Shown piece by piece: positions 10,051 through 19,929 of a DNA stretch of 64,000 nt; within the stretch, counting starts at the first letter, position 1; the number at the start of each line of letters is the position of its first letter. The notes under the pieces were generated by a model. The model did no database searches, had not been told where the DNA came from, and saw only the letters and a list, made by a program, of their open reading frames with translations. Source of the stretch: Staphylococcus sp. ACRSN (lineage in GTDB: Bacteria > Bacillota > Bacilli > Staphylococcales > Staphylococcaceae); NCBI RefSeq assembly GCF_022346615.1, contig NZ_JAKRNS010000004.1, positions 62,001 to 126,000 on the forward strand, in the 5' to 3' direction. A program made the translations under genes and the position numbers.

Positions 10051-10848
10051 TTAGCTATTAAGTAATAACTGTAAAGTTCGAACAACACCATTCTCATTAT
10101 TATTTTTGGCTATTAAATTTGCTTTTTGTTTTAATTCTGGGTATGCATTATCCATTGCTACTTTAAATTTTGCAGCACTAAATAAATCAATATCATTTAA
10201 ACCATCACCAAATGCAATCGTTTCATCAACTGAGATACCAAGTTCTTTTTGTATATAATTAATTGTTGTACCTTTATTCACATTTTTCTTTGTTATATCA
10301 ATCCAACTTTCTTCTGATGCAACAATATAAACGTTTTCATACATTTCAACTAATTGTTTTGCAGTCTCCTTACAGTTTTGATCAGGATCATGAACAGTAA
10401 TTTTTAAAAAATCTTCACTAATTTCATCAAAAGAATCGATCAAAGTTACATGATGATATGATCCATATACAATTTTCAATTCATCTTCATCTAGATTCCT
10501 TAAAACATATGCACTTTTTTCCGTACATGCAATAATCGTTTGATTTAAATCTATTCGAGTGATATTTTTAATAATCTTTTGACCTAACGTATTTGATACA
10601 GTTGCTTTATAAAGTATTTCATTATTGTGTTTAATCTTAGTTGCACTATCACCTATGATATATAAATCTTTCGCCAAATCACCTACCAAAGCTTCAACTC
10701 TTTCACATTGTTTCCCAGTACAAAAAACGAATTCAATTCCCTTTGATAACATTTCATCTTTTAATAAGTTAAATGACGATTTATCAAATGTACCTCCATC
10801 ATTTAAAAAAGTACCATCCATATCTGTTACAACAAGCTTAACATTCAT
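10051..10848 (-). CDS. Cof-type HAD-IIB phosphatase
   Basis: A 265-residue haloacid-dehalogenase-superfamily phosphatase. The nucleophile motif DMDGTFLND is at the N-terminus (first Asp near residue 9). FCTGKQ (motif II position) follows, then a lysine region, and GDGLNDIDLF is the motif III/IV metal site near 212. The C2b cap between motifs marks it as the Cof/YkrA group acting on small phosphorylated metabolites. The start MNVKLVVTDMDGT was chosen because AGAGGTG precedes it; ten upstream codons lack a site. It is monocistronic. Confidence 0.88.
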   Translation of the reverse strand: MNVKLVVTDMDGTFLNDGGTFDKSSFNLLKDEMLSKGIEFVFCTGKQCERVEALVGDLAKDLYIIGDSATKIKHNNEILYKATVSNTLGQKIIKNITRIDLNQTIIACTEKSAYVLRNLDEDELKIVYGSYHHVTLIDSFDEISEDFLKITVHDPDQNCKETAKQLVEMYENVYIVASEESWIDITKKNVNKGTTINYIQKELGISVDETIAFGDGLNDIDLFSAAKFKVAMDNAYPELKQKANLIAKNNNENGVVRTLQLLLNS

Positions 10849-10913
10849 AAAATCACCTCTTAAATTAAATATATACAATTTAATTATACCGGTATAATTA
10901 AAATATTAGCAAT

Positions 10914-10975
10914 AAAAAAGGCAAATTTCCATCAAGAAACCAACTCGATTTACAAGATGAATTTTGCCCTTTTTC
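10914..10975 (-). terminator. Intrinsic terminator after priA
   Basis: GGGCAAAATTCATC and GATGGAAATTTGCC pair with small mismatches around a central loop, with A-run before and T-run after on the minus strand. It lies about 70 bases downstream of the priA stop codon. Confidence 0.75.
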
Positions 10976-11047
10976 TGCCCTTTTTATATTTTCGTTAACT
11001 CCCAAATCCCTTACAACTACTGATAACAAAGCATTTATAACGCTAAA

Positions 11048-13462
11048 TTACATCATCATATTAGGATTAATGTCAATCTTTAATGCCAGTTTCTCTTTTA
11101 TATATTGATCATGATAGTAATCATCTAAATATTTTAATGCCTCATGTAATGCTGCTTCACTTTTATATTTTACTAAAATTTGAAATCGGTACTCATCGTT
11201 AATTCTTGATAATGCAGCTGGAGATGGCCCTAAGACAAATGCTTTATCGGATAGATGCTGTAATAAGATCTGATGAATATGCTTCGATGCTTCCATTACT
11301 TTTTTCATATCTTTATGTGAAATTGTAAAATTTATAAGGAAAAAGTACGGTGGATATTTTCCTAACTTCCTATAATTCATTTCCTTTTCAAAAAATGCAT
11401 GATAATCATTGGCCTGTACATCTTTAATTGCATAATGATCTGGATTATATGTTTGAATGATAACCTGTCCTTCTTTTTCATGCCTACCAGCACGTCCTGA
11501 AACTTGTGTTAATAACTGATAAGTACGTTCACTTGCCCTAAAATCTGGCAAGTTTAACATTGTATCAGCATTCAAAACGCCTACTAATGTGATATTAGGA
11601 TAATCTAATCCTTTAGCGATCATCTGCGTTCCTAACAAAATATCACCTTTACCAGACTCGAATTCTGTTAATAATTTCTCATGTGCCCCTTTTCGCGCAG
11701 TGGTGTCGACATCCATTCTAATAATACGTGCTTCATTAAAAGTATCTTGTAGTAATTCTTCAACACGTTGTGTTCCCGTACCTACTTGCCTGATATGTTC
11801 ACTTTCACAACTTGGGCATATATTGGGCGCAGGTGCTTGATGACCACAATAATGACACTTTAATTGATCACTTGATTTGTGATATGTTAATGAAATATCG
11901 CAGTTCGGACATTGTGGTACGTGACCACAGTCTCTACACAACATAAAAGAAGCATAGCCTCTTCTATTTAAAAACAAGACAATCTGTTCCTTTCTATCAA
12001 GACGTAATTGAATTGCTTCCTTCAATTCATTTGAGAACATAGATCGATTACCTGCACTTAATTCTTCTCTCATATCAACGATATGTATATCTGGCATTGC
12101 TTGTTTGTTTACTCTATGTGGTAAAGAAAGCAATTGATACACACCTTTTTCTGCTCGAGCAAAGCTTTCTAAACTCGGTGTTGCACTTCCTAGAACAAGC
12201 GGACATTGATGGTACTGACTACGCCATTCTGCAATATCTCTTGCATGATATCTTGGATAATCTTCTTGTTTATATGAAGATTCATGCTCTTCATCAATAA
12301 TAATCATTCCTAATGATTTAAAAGGCGCAAATACACTTGACCTAGCACCTACACTAACACTAGCCTTCCCGTCTCGAATCTTTTGCCATTCATCATAACG
12401 TTCACCTTTCGACAAGCCCGAATGTAAAACAGCAACTTCATCCCCAAATCTTCGTTTAAAACGTAACACCATCTGTGGCGTTAAGGCAATTTCAGGTACA
12501 AGCATCATTGCCTGTTTTCCTGAATTAAGCACCTTTTCTATGGTTTGTAAATAAACCTCTGTCTTCCCTGAACCAGTAACGCCATGTAACAAGAAGGTCC
12601 TCTGTTGTCTACTTTCTATTATTTCTGATATGGCATTATATGCACTTTGTTGATCATCTGTGAGTTGTTGTTTTTGATCTTGCTCAAATACATTTGTTTC
12701 AAATGGATCACGTTCTACAATCGCATCATATTTTTCGACATATCCTTTACGTACAAGTGTATCGATACTAGATTTTGAAAAAGCCATTGACTCTAAATCT
12801 TTTAATAGTATTGTATGTTGGCGTTCATCTGCTAAATAGGCATATAATTCATATTGCTTTTTTGATTTTTCTAATGTATTTAGCACCATATCTATATCTA
12901 TGCCTTCTACAATACGCACTGCCCTTTGTTTTTTCTTTTTTAAACTTTGTGACAGTTCCGTATATTCATTGATGACACCCTTTTTTAAAAATGGTAATAA
13001 TGCATCCAAATCTCCATTTGACTGTGCCGCTTTATATAAATACTGTCCCTCTTTATTAAATCGATGTGCTATTTCTTTTGGTAGCACATCCAATTTATCA
13101 TTTTGAATGGTAAAGTACTTTGTATATTTTGCTTTTATAGCACTTGGTAACATCACTTCTAACATAGAGATACGTTTAGTCACAAAATAATTATTAAACC
13201 AATCCGTCAATTCAATTAATTCTTGTGTTAATTCGGGTTTAATATCTTGAATTTCTTTAATTTCTTTTAACTTTGATACATTGATTTCACTATCAGGTTG
13301 ATCAGTAATTGCCATGATATAACCTTGAATTGTTCTAGGGCCAAATGGTACTACAACACGCATACCAATTTGAATCATTGATTGCATTCTAGAAGGCACT
13401 AAATAATCAAATGTGAAATCTACACTTTTAGAAGGAATATCAACGATTACTTTTGCTATCAT
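11048..13462 (-). CDS. priA: Primosomal replication restart helicase PriA
   Basis: An 804-residue superfamily 2 helicase that reloads the replisome at stalled forks. The N-terminal 3'-DNA-binding domain is followed by Walker A GVTGSGKTEV near residue 297, DEEH near 394 and GSATPS near 428. Zinc-binding cysteine pairs (CRDCGH, CPNCD, CHYCG, CPSCE) lie at 512-560, with the helicase motifs GTQMIAKGLDYPNITLVGVL and QVSGRAGR after them. Its ATG overlaps the end of coaBC closely (one base gap), so both are co-transcribed. Confidence 0.97.
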   Translation of the reverse strand: MIAKVIVDIPSKSVDFTFDYLVPSRMQSMIQIGMRVVVPFGPRTIQGYIMAITDQPDSEINVSKLKEIKEIQDIKPELTQELIELTDWFNNYFVTKRISMLEVMLPSAIKAKYTKYFTIQNDKLDVLPKEIAHRFNKEGQYLYKAAQSNGDLDALLPFLKKGVINEYTELSQSLKKKKQRAVRIVEGIDIDMVLNTLEKSKKQYELYAYLADERQHTILLKDLESMAFSKSSIDTLVRKGYVEKYDAIVERDPFETNVFEQDQKQQLTDDQQSAYNAISEIIESRQQRTFLLHGVTGSGKTEVYLQTIEKVLNSGKQAMMLVPEIALTPQMVLRFKRRFGDEVAVLHSGLSKGERYDEWQKIRDGKASVSVGARSSVFAPFKSLGMIIIDEEHESSYKQEDYPRYHARDIAEWRSQYHQCPLVLGSATPSLESFARAEKGVYQLLSLPHRVNKQAMPDIHIVDMREELSAGNRSMFSNELKEAIQLRLDRKEQIVLFLNRRGYASFMLCRDCGHVPQCPNCDISLTYHKSSDQLKCHYCGHQAPAPNICPSCESEHIRQVGTGTQRVEELLQDTFNEARIIRMDVDTTARKGAHEKLLTEFESGKGDILLGTQMIAKGLDYPNITLVGVLNADTMLNLPDFRASERTYQLLTQVSGRAGRHEKEGQVIIQTYNPDHYAIKDVQANDYHAFFEKEMNYRKLGKYPPYFFLINFTISHKDMKKVMEASKHIHQILLQHLSDKAFVLGPSPAALSRINDEYRFQILVKYKSEAALHEALKYLDDYYHDQYIKEKLALKIDINPNMMM

Positions 13463-13463
13463 G

Positions 13464-14666
13464 TTATTGCCACCTTGTCTCTAAACTTTCTAAAATATGC
13501 TCAGCAAGCACTACTTTTTTCTCTTTTCCTAAGCTCAAACTTTCACCGTCTTTAAAATACATTGTATAGTCATTATCATCTGAACTAAATCCAATTGTTC
13601 GGTCTCCAACATTATTTGCGATTATAACATCTGCATTTTTATGTTGTAATTTCTTTTGAGCATATGCTTCAATATTTTGTGTTTCAGCAGCAAACCCTAC
13701 TAAGAATTGATGTGATTTATTATCTCCTAAATATTTTAAGATATCTGTCGTACGTTTAAAAGAAACAGATAATGTGCCATCTTGTTTTTTTAACTTATGT
13801 TCTAATGGCTCTGCAGGCGTATAATCTGATACGGCAGCAGCCTTAAAGACGATATCTTGCGTATCATAAATAGATTTAACCGCTTCAAACATTTCTTCAG
13901 CACTTTGTACTGATTTAAGTGTGACATTTTCCGGTGCCGTTAAATGTGTTGGACCAGATACTAATGTGACATTAGCTCCTCGCTTTGATAATGATTCTGC
14001 TAAAGCATAACCAATCTTTCCAGATGATCGATTTGATAAATATCTTACTGGATCTAATTCTTCAACTGTAGGACCGGCTGTAACCAATGCATGTTTGCCT
14101 TTGAAACTACTATCGATTTCTAGCGAATTATTATTATTAAAAAACATATTTAAGCGTTCGACAATTTGTAAAGGTTCTTCCATTCGACCTTTTGCAACAT
14201 AACCACATGCCAAAAAACCTTCTCCGGGTTCTAAAAACTGATAACCATCTGAACGTAAAACAGACATATTATACTGTGTCCTGTTATTCTCATACATGTG
14301 TACATTCATAGCAGGAGCAACAAATTTCGGTGTTTCTGTAGCAAGTAACGTAGAAGTCACCATGTCATCTGCTATGCCGTGTGCTAATTTAGCAATTGTG
14401 TTAGCTGTTGCCGGGGCTATTACAATTGCATCTGCCCAATCACCAAGTGCAACATGTTGAATTTCTTTAGGATTTTGTTCTATAAATGTGCTTGTATAAA
14501 CCGGATTTCTCCCTATTGCTTGAAAAGCTAGAGGTGTAACAAACTCTTGCGCATGATCAGTTAACATCACTCTTACATCATAATTTGCTTGAGTTAATTT
14601 ACTCGTTAAGTCAATTGCTTTATATGCTGCTATGCCACCTGTAACAGCAAGTAATATTCGTTTCAT
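13464..14666 (-). CDS. coaBC: Bifunctional phosphopantothenoylcysteine decarboxylase/synthase
   Basis: A 400-residue fusion enzyme making 4'-phosphopantetheine for coenzyme A. The N-terminal CoaC flavoprotein half starts MKRILLAVTGGIAAYKA. It carries PAMNVHMYEN with the substrate-clamp Asn and ACGYVAKGRM with the catalytic cysteine near residue 158. The CoaB half begins near 188, with ALVTAGPTVEELDPVRYLSNRSSGK as its nucleotide-binding core. It heads a coaBC-priA transcript, separated from rpoZ by a terminator. Confidence 0.96.
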   Translation of the reverse strand: MKRILLAVTGGIAAYKAIDLTSKLTQANYDVRVMLTDHAQEFVTPLAFQAIGRNPVYTSTFIEQNPKEIQHVALGDWADAIVIAPATANTIAKLAHGIADDMVTSTLLATETPKFVAPAMNVHMYENNRTQYNMSVLRSDGYQFLEPGEGFLACGYVAKGRMEEPLQIVERLNMFFNNNNSLEIDSSFKGKHALVTAGPTVEELDPVRYLSNRSSGKIGYALAESLSKRGANVTLVSGPTHLTAPENVTLKSVQSAEEMFEAVKSIYDTQDIVFKAAAVSDYTPAEPLEHKLKKQDGTLSVSFKRTTDILKYLGDNKSHQFLVGFAAETQNIEAYAQKKLQHKNADVIIANNVGDRTIGFSSDDNDYTMYFKDGESLSLGKEKKVVLAEHILESLETRWQ

Positions 14667-14803
14667 TGCAATGTTCCTCCAAATTGTTTAAAAATTACTT
14701 ATCCTTTATTCAAAATCAGTAATTGAATAAGCATTATATTTTTAGTTAGATTTCATTCTCATTTCATTACCACATATTATACACAATTTATAGCTTAAAT
14801 AAA

Positions 14804-14837
14804 AAAAGCACACCTTGATGTCACTTGGTGTACTTTT
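14804..14837 (-). terminator. Intrinsic terminator after rpoZ
   Basis: AAAAGTACACC and GGTGTGCTTTT pair with one G-T wobble, followed by further T on the minus strand. It closes the gmk-rpoZ transcript. Confidence 0.75.
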
Positions 14838-14909
14838 CATTCTTATACATACACTAAATTTTAATTAGTTGTATAAATTATATTCAATTCATGAGTTACT
14901 TAGAAAGTA

Positions 14910-15112
14910 TTATTTAAATGTACCATCTGGGAATATATCGCCTTTAGCGATTTCTTCCAATGCTTTACCAACTGGTTTCTCAGCACTATATTTATTTAAT
15001 AATGCTGACTCTGGATGCTCATCAATTTCACGGGCACGTTTTGCAGCTGTAGTTGCAATTAAATATTTAGAATTAATTTTTGCAGTTAATTGGTTTAAAG
15101 GTGGGTGTAACA

Positions 15113-15113
<1 letters not shown>
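14910..15113 (-). CDS. rpoZ: DNA-directed RNA polymerase subunit omega
   Basis: A 67-residue omega subunit that helps assemble and stabilise RNA polymerase beta prime. The family core PPLNQLTAKINSKYLIATTA, then AAKRAREID and PVGKALEEIAKGDI, is clear. The C-terminus ends PDGTFK, about five residues shorter than the S. aureus protein as I remember it (72), with a different tail. The ATG overlaps the gmk stop codon by one base (TAATG), so it is translationally coupled. Confidence 0.95.
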
Positions 15114-15739
<626 letters not shown>

Positions 15740-15895
15740 TTACGACCTCTCTAAGCTATACTTCTATTATTAACACATAATACCACATAAACCAATCCGT
15801 TGTATAGCATACATTAATACAAACTTCGACCATGACCAAATCTTTGTGCCATGTTACAATATATTGAATGATTAAAATTAAGGTGGTTGATAGCA

Positions 15896-17593
15896 ATGGC
15901 ATATGATGGTTTATTTACAAGAAAAATGGTAGAATCTTTACAATTTCTTGTAGATGGTAGAATACACAAAATTAACCAACCAGAAAACGACACAATTATC
16001 ATTGTCGTTCGCCAAAATAGAAAGAATCATCAACTTCTACTTTCTATACATCCAAGTTTTACACGTATGCACCTTACACATAAAAAATATGATAATCCTT
16101 TTGATCCACCTATGTTTGCACGCGTATTTCGTAAACATTTAGAAGGTGGTTTTATTAAAGCGGTTAGACAAATTGGTAATGATAGACGTGTGGAAATTGA
16201 TGTCGAAAGTAAAGATGAAATCGGTGATACAATTAATAGAACTATTATTTTAGAAATTATGGGTAAACATAGTAATTTAATATTAGTTGATGAAACACAT
16301 AAAATTATTGAAGGATTTAAACATTTAACTCCAAATACAAATCAATTTCGAACAGTTATGCCCGGGTTTAAATATGAAACACCTCCTACTCAAGACAAGA
16401 TCAATCCTTACGAATTACAAGGTAAAGATGTTTTAAAATATATTGACTTTAATAGTGGTAAAATTGCTAGACAATTATTGAACCACTTTGAAGGATTTAG
16501 CCCTTTAATAACTAATGAAATTGTTGATCGTCGTCAATTTATGACTGCCGAAACTTTACCAGATGCATTTGATGAAGTAATTGCTGAGACTAAATTGCCT
16601 GCGACACCAGTTTTTCATAAAAATCATGAAACTGGAAAAGAAGATTTTTACTTTATGAAATTAAATCAATTTTATGATGATGTAAGTGAATATGAAACGA
16701 TACATGATTTACTCGATCGTTATTATGATGCACGAGGCGAAAGAGAGCGCGTAAAACAACGTGCGAACGATTTGGTGAAATTTGTCCAGCAGCAATTGAA
16801 TAAATATCATAATAAGCTTAATAAACTTTATGAGGAACAAGAAGGTACCAAAGAAAAAGAGCAACAACAGTTGTATGGTGAATTGATTACTGCTAACATC
16901 TATAGAATTAAACAAGGAGACGATACGGTTACTGCATTAAACTATTATACAGGTGAAGAGGTAACAATACCGTTAAACCCTACAAAGGCACCTGCAGTTA
17001 ACGCTCAATATTACTATAAGCAGTATAATAAACTTAAAACTAGAGCACATGAACTTAAGCATCAAATTGAACTCACAAAAGAAAATATTTCCTATTTCGA
17101 AAGTATCGACCAACAATTAAGTCATATTACAGTAAATGAAATAGATGATATTCGTGATGAACTTGCTGAACAAGGATTTATGAAACAACGCAAGCAAAAT
17201 AAAAAGAAAAAGAAACAAACAATTGAACTACAGACATATATCTCATCTGACGGAGATACAATTCTTGTTGGTAAAAATAATAAACAAAATGATTATTTAA
17301 CAAATAAAAAAGCGACTAAAAATCATATATGGTTCCACACTAAAGACATTCCTGGTTCACATGTCGTTATTCTCAATGACAAACCTTCTGAAGAAACGAT
17401 TAAAGAAGCGGCTATGTTATCTGGTTATTTCTCTAAAGCTGGTAATTCTGGACAGATTCCTGTAGATTATACAGAAATAAAGAACGTGCATAAACCATCT
17501 GGAAGTAAGCCTGGTTTCGTCACATATGATAATCAAAAAACATTATACGTTACGCCCGATTACGATCATATTCAAAGTATGAAAGTAAATTAA
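15896..17593 (+). CDS. rqcH: Ribosome quality-control factor RqcH (NFACT protein, FbpA-like)
   Basis: A 565-residue NFACT-family protein. In Firmicutes RqcH binds stalled 50S-nascent chain complexes and directs alanine tailing; staphylococcal copies were earlier called fibronectin-binding Fbp. NFACT-N (about 1-200) and a long coiled coil (about 275-420, rich in Gln/Lys/Glu) are seen. A very basic stretch KQRKQNKKKKKQ near 435 precedes NFACT-R, which carries IWFHTKDIPGSHVVI. ATG at 15896 is chosen because AAGGTGG sits nine bases upstream; a TTG three codons earlier abuts that site. Confidence 0.93.
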   Translation: MAYDGLFTRKMVESLQFLVDGRIHKINQPENDTIIIVVRQNRKNHQLLLSIHPSFTRMHLTHKKYDNPFDPPMFARVFRKHLEGGFIKAVRQIGNDRRVEIDVESKDEIGDTINRTIILEIMGKHSNLILVDETHKIIEGFKHLTPNTNQFRTVMPGFKYETPPTQDKINPYELQGKDVLKYIDFNSGKIARQLLNHFEGFSPLITNEIVDRRQFMTAETLPDAFDEVIAETKLPATPVFHKNHETGKEDFYFMKLNQFYDDVSEYETIHDLLDRYYDARGERERVKQRANDLVKFVQQQLNKYHNKLNKLYEEQEGTKEKEQQQLYGELITANIYRIKQGDDTVTALNYYTGEEVTIPLNPTKAPAVNAQYYYKQYNKLKTRAHELKHQIELTKENISYFESIDQQLSHITVNEIDDIRDELAEQGFMKQRKQNKKKKKQTIELQTYISSDGDTILVGKNNKQNDYLTNKKATKNHIWFHTKDIPGSHVVILNDKPSEETIKEAAMLSGYFSKAGNSGQIPVDYTEIKNVHKPSGSKPGFVTYDNQKTLYVTPDYDHIQSMKVN

Positions 17594-17664
17594 ATTACTG
17601 ATGATAGCTAAGTTGTGACAAAGACCAAAACATAAAAAGGTATGAGTGCCTTTTAAGTAATATA

Positions 17665-17704
17665 TAAGCCCGTAAATGATACAAGAAAATCATTTACGGG
17701 CTTA
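17665..17704 (+). terminator. Intrinsic terminator between rqcH and the VOC gene
   Basis: TAAGCCCGTAAATGAT and ATCATTTACGGGCTTA are exact complements around an eight-base loop, followed by TTATTTT on the plus strand. It ends rqcH and may work in both directions between convergent genes. Confidence 0.85.
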
Positions 17705-17777
17705 TTATTTTAGGTATCGAAAGCTTCATCATTTTTACGACATTTTTTAAGTTGCATAACAATTTAAATTCACAGTT

Positions 17778-18179
17778 TTATTCCGGTAGCGCCAATTGGA
17801 AATTCACTCCAAATTGATCTTGTACCCAGGCAAACTCTCTAAATGGTGGCATAGTTGTTTTAGGCATAAGTATTGCTCCACCACTTTTCAAACCATTAAA
17901 CAAACGCTCCATTTCTATAGCACTATCAACAGTAACATAAAGTGACATTGCTGGATTCATATCTACATCCACACCATTAACATTATCTATTGCCATAAAA
18001 ATCTGATCCTTTAATCTAAATATTGCATGTTGAACTTTACCTGTCGGTGCATTATCACTTTCCGTGTACTTAACAAGTGATAATATTTCAGCATCTTCAA
18101 ATAAATTAATATATAAGTCAATTGCTTTTTCTGCTTGCCCATTGAACATTAGAAAAGTTGTTATTTTTGGTATTGCCAT
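17778..18179 (-). CDS. VOC-superfamily (PhnB/glyoxalase-like) protein
   Basis: A 133-residue single VOC domain of the PhnB type, starting MAIPKITTFLMFNGQAEKAI. Two beta-alpha-beta modules are visible, ending FGVNFQLALPE. The conserved AEKAIDLYINLF and AWVQDQFGV are typical of the PhnB/3-demethylubiquinone-like branch, whose members rarely have a proven substrate. RBS GAGGAGGC precedes the ATG. It is monocistronic and convergent with rqcH. Confidence 0.82.
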   Translation of the reverse strand: MAIPKITTFLMFNGQAEKAIDLYINLFEDAEILSLVKYTESDNAPTGKVQHAIFRLKDQIFMAIDNVNGVDVDMNPAMSLYVTVDSAIEMERLFNGLKSGGAILMPKTTMPPFREFAWVQDQFGVNFQLALPE

Positions 18180-18269
18180 AATTTTAATGCCTCCTCATAG
18201 CTTTTAAAATAAAAGTAACTGTATATTTAGGTATAGATTGTAGTTTCACTGTGTTTTTGAATACTTGTT

Positions 18270-19124
18270 TTAAGATAAATTCATAAAACCATTACCTAAT
18301 ACATCTCTTACATCATGTATAACTAAAAATGCATTTTCATCTTCTTCATTAACAAGCTTTTTGACTCTTGTCACCTGAGATTGTGGTACTACAACATATA
18401 GCATACTTGTTTCATTTTTACCATAACCACCTTTACCATTCAATAATGTTGAACCTCTTCCAGTAAATTGATTAATTCTATCACTAATATTTTCATTTTT
18501 GGCCGATATCACAGTGACTGCCTTTTTAGGATTAAATCCTTCAATAATAAAGGAAGTCGCTCGTTCTGTTACAAATAACATAATAATCGTAAATAATACG
18601 TTTGTTAATGGTAATACAAATAAAAATGATAAAACTACCAATCCATCTAAAATAAATATACCTTGTGATGTTTTTATATCAAAATACTTATTTAACATTT
18701 TGGCAACTACTGAAGTACCGCCTATAACTCCTCCAGATGCAATAACTAATCCGATGCCTACACCAACAAGTACACCACCAAATGTAGCGTTAACCACAAA
18801 ATTATGTACACCAGTATTCCAATTCTCTGTTAAATCCAGAAAAATTGATATTGCAGTATTTGATATTAATGTATATACTGCTGTTCTTAGACTTAAAAAT
18901 TTCCACCCTACTAGGATTACGATAGTATTAATAATTAATGAAGAAACTGCCGGAGAAAAACCAAAGCTATATTTTAATGCTAACGAAATTCCCACCGTAC
19001 CGCCATCCCCTAAATTAGACCCTAAAATAAAACAATTAACTGCTATCGCACTAATAAATGAACCAATTAGGCACACAATTATATTTTTAGTATGATCTCG
19101 TAATAATTGACTTAAAAATTTCAT
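18270..19124 (-). CDS. YitT-family membrane protein (DUF161 + DUF2179)
   Basis: A 284-residue integral membrane protein of the YitT/YqfU family. Five to six hydrophobic helices cover about residues 10-190, with the glycine-rich GSNLGDGGTVGIS and ASGGVIGGTSVVAKML signatures. The soluble C-terminal DUF2179 domain (about 200-280) contains AVTVISAKNENISDRI and GRGSTLLNGKGGYGK. The function is unknown for the family. AAGGGGG precedes the ATG. It appears monocistronic. Confidence 0.85.
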   Translation of the reverse strand: MKFLSQLLRDHTKNIIVCLIGSFISAIAVNCFILGSNLGDGGTVGISLALKYSFGFSPAVSSLIINTIVILVGWKFLSLRTAVYTLISNTAISIFLDLTENWNTGVHNFVVNATFGGVLVGVGIGLVIASGGVIGGTSVVAKMLNKYFDIKTSQGIFILDGLVVLSFLFVLPLTNVLFTIIMLFVTERATSFIIEGFNPKKAVTVISAKNENISDRINQFTGRGSTLLNGKGGYGKNETSMLYVVVPQSQVTRVKKLVNEEDENAFLVIHDVRDVLGNGFMNLS

Positions 19125-19205
19125 GTTAATCCCCCTTTAATAAAATACAATTACATAACACACTTGAATTCAACTCATCATACATTAGATTTTAAGGTAA
19201 AAATA

Positions 19206-19233
19206 AAGACACCCCTTGCATATGAGATGTCTT
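19206..19233 (-). terminator. Weak hairpin upstream of the YitT gene
   Basis: AAGACATC and GGTGTCTT pair over eight bases with one wobble and are followed by TTATTTTT on the minus strand. It lies upstream, not downstream, of yitT, so it would end either a leader or an unannotated minus-strand transcript. Confidence 0.35.
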
Positions 19234-19331
19234 AGAATTGTAATTGTATAATTGTTGTTTATTTAGACTAAATGTATCACAAACGATATCACTATACTAG
19301 TTTATACTGATTTAACTTTTTAATTAATTTT

Positions 19332-19359
19332 TTGACTTTATATCAATTATAGTTAAAAT
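19332..19359 (+). promoter_or_regulatory. Promoter of the 27-residue membrane peptide gene
   Basis: TTGACT at 19332-19337 and TAAAAT at 19354-19359 are spaced by 16 bases, a good match to a vegetative sigma-A promoter. The peptide ATG is 30 bases downstream of the -10 box. Confidence 0.6.
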
Positions 19360-19388
19360 AAACATAAATACAGTTGGAGGTAGGTTAA

Positions 19389-19472
19389 ATGACATTTTAT
19401 ATTATTCCATTACTCATTGCAGCGTTGGTACTATTAATAGGTTACCTCATCATTAAAATTATGATCCGTTAA
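19389..19472 (+). CDS. 27-residue single-helix membrane peptide
   Basis: A small open frame that begins MTFYIIPLLIAALVLLI and ends with the basic tail KIMIR. Nearly all of it is one hydrophobic helix (about residues 3-22) with a charged C-terminus, so it should insert in the membrane. Support for a real gene: GGAGG seven to eight bases upstream of ATG, a good promoter directly in front and a hairpin terminator about 200 bases downstream. I do not recognise a family; type I toxin peptides and small regulatory membrane peptides look similar. It points away from the YitT gene. Confidence 0.6.
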   Translation: MTFYIIPLLIAALVLLIGYLIIKIMIR

Positions 19473-19670
19473 ATATTTCTATTTTAAATTTCAAGTCCTT
19501 AGTTGTTCTATTTGAATACTTAATCGCTAAGATGCACTTATCTAATAATCCATTTTGAAGCACAGAATAACTCTATTGTTAAACTAAAGATAAAATGGTT
19601 AGATTTTTTACAAATATTAATTTCATTAATCATCGAAGTGAATGGATATAAATCATAATTCACAAAATAA

Positions 19671-19700
19671 GAGAGCAAATCCATATTAGATTTGCTCTCT
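19671..19700 (+). terminator. Bidirectional intrinsic terminator
   Basis: GAGAGCAAAT(C) and (G)ATTTGCTCTC are exact complements around a short loop, followed by TTTTATATT on plus and by TTATTTT on minus. It can end the peptide transcript and any minus-strand RNA coming from 19.7-19.9 kb. Confidence 0.8.
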
Positions 19701-19727
19701 TTTATATTAAAAATCTTACTATTTTAA

Positions 19728-19835
19728 ACGTGCATTCTTACCTTGGGTATATGGTTTGAGCCTGTAGTAGCCCACTCACATTTCTCCCCCGAGCGCGTCA
19801 TCGCGTACAAAATGACTACCAAAAGACAATATTAT
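19728..19835 (-). ncRNA. Candidate structured small RNA
   Basis: This block is much richer in G+C than its surroundings and has no open frame. It contains CGCGATGACGCG, a short hairpin, followed on the minus strand by a GGGGGAG run; the plus strand shows the matching C-run typical of staphylococcal regulatory RNAs. A terminator at 19671-19700 lies just downstream on the minus strand. Strand and ends are guesses, and no known family was recognised. Confidence 0.3.
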
Positions 19836-19929
19836 CCTCAATAAATATAACGTTTATTCTTTAGTCAGTGTTATTCGATGAACAATAATGATACATCGTT
19901 TCTTTCTGAAAATCTGTTTAAGCATAAAA

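Larger units (their letters stand above)
19473..19929. other. Intergenic region with a terminator and a G+C-rich patch
   Basis: No further protein gene was seen. It holds the long 3' untranslated part of the small membrane peptide transcript, the bidirectional hairpin at 19671-19700 and an unusually G+C-rich block at about 19730-19830 that I list separately as a candidate RNA. Confidence 0.55.

Noticed and set aside
18180..18269. Terminator after the YitT gene
   Set aside because: No paired arms followed by a T-run could be found in the short gap to the VOC gene, so none is reported.
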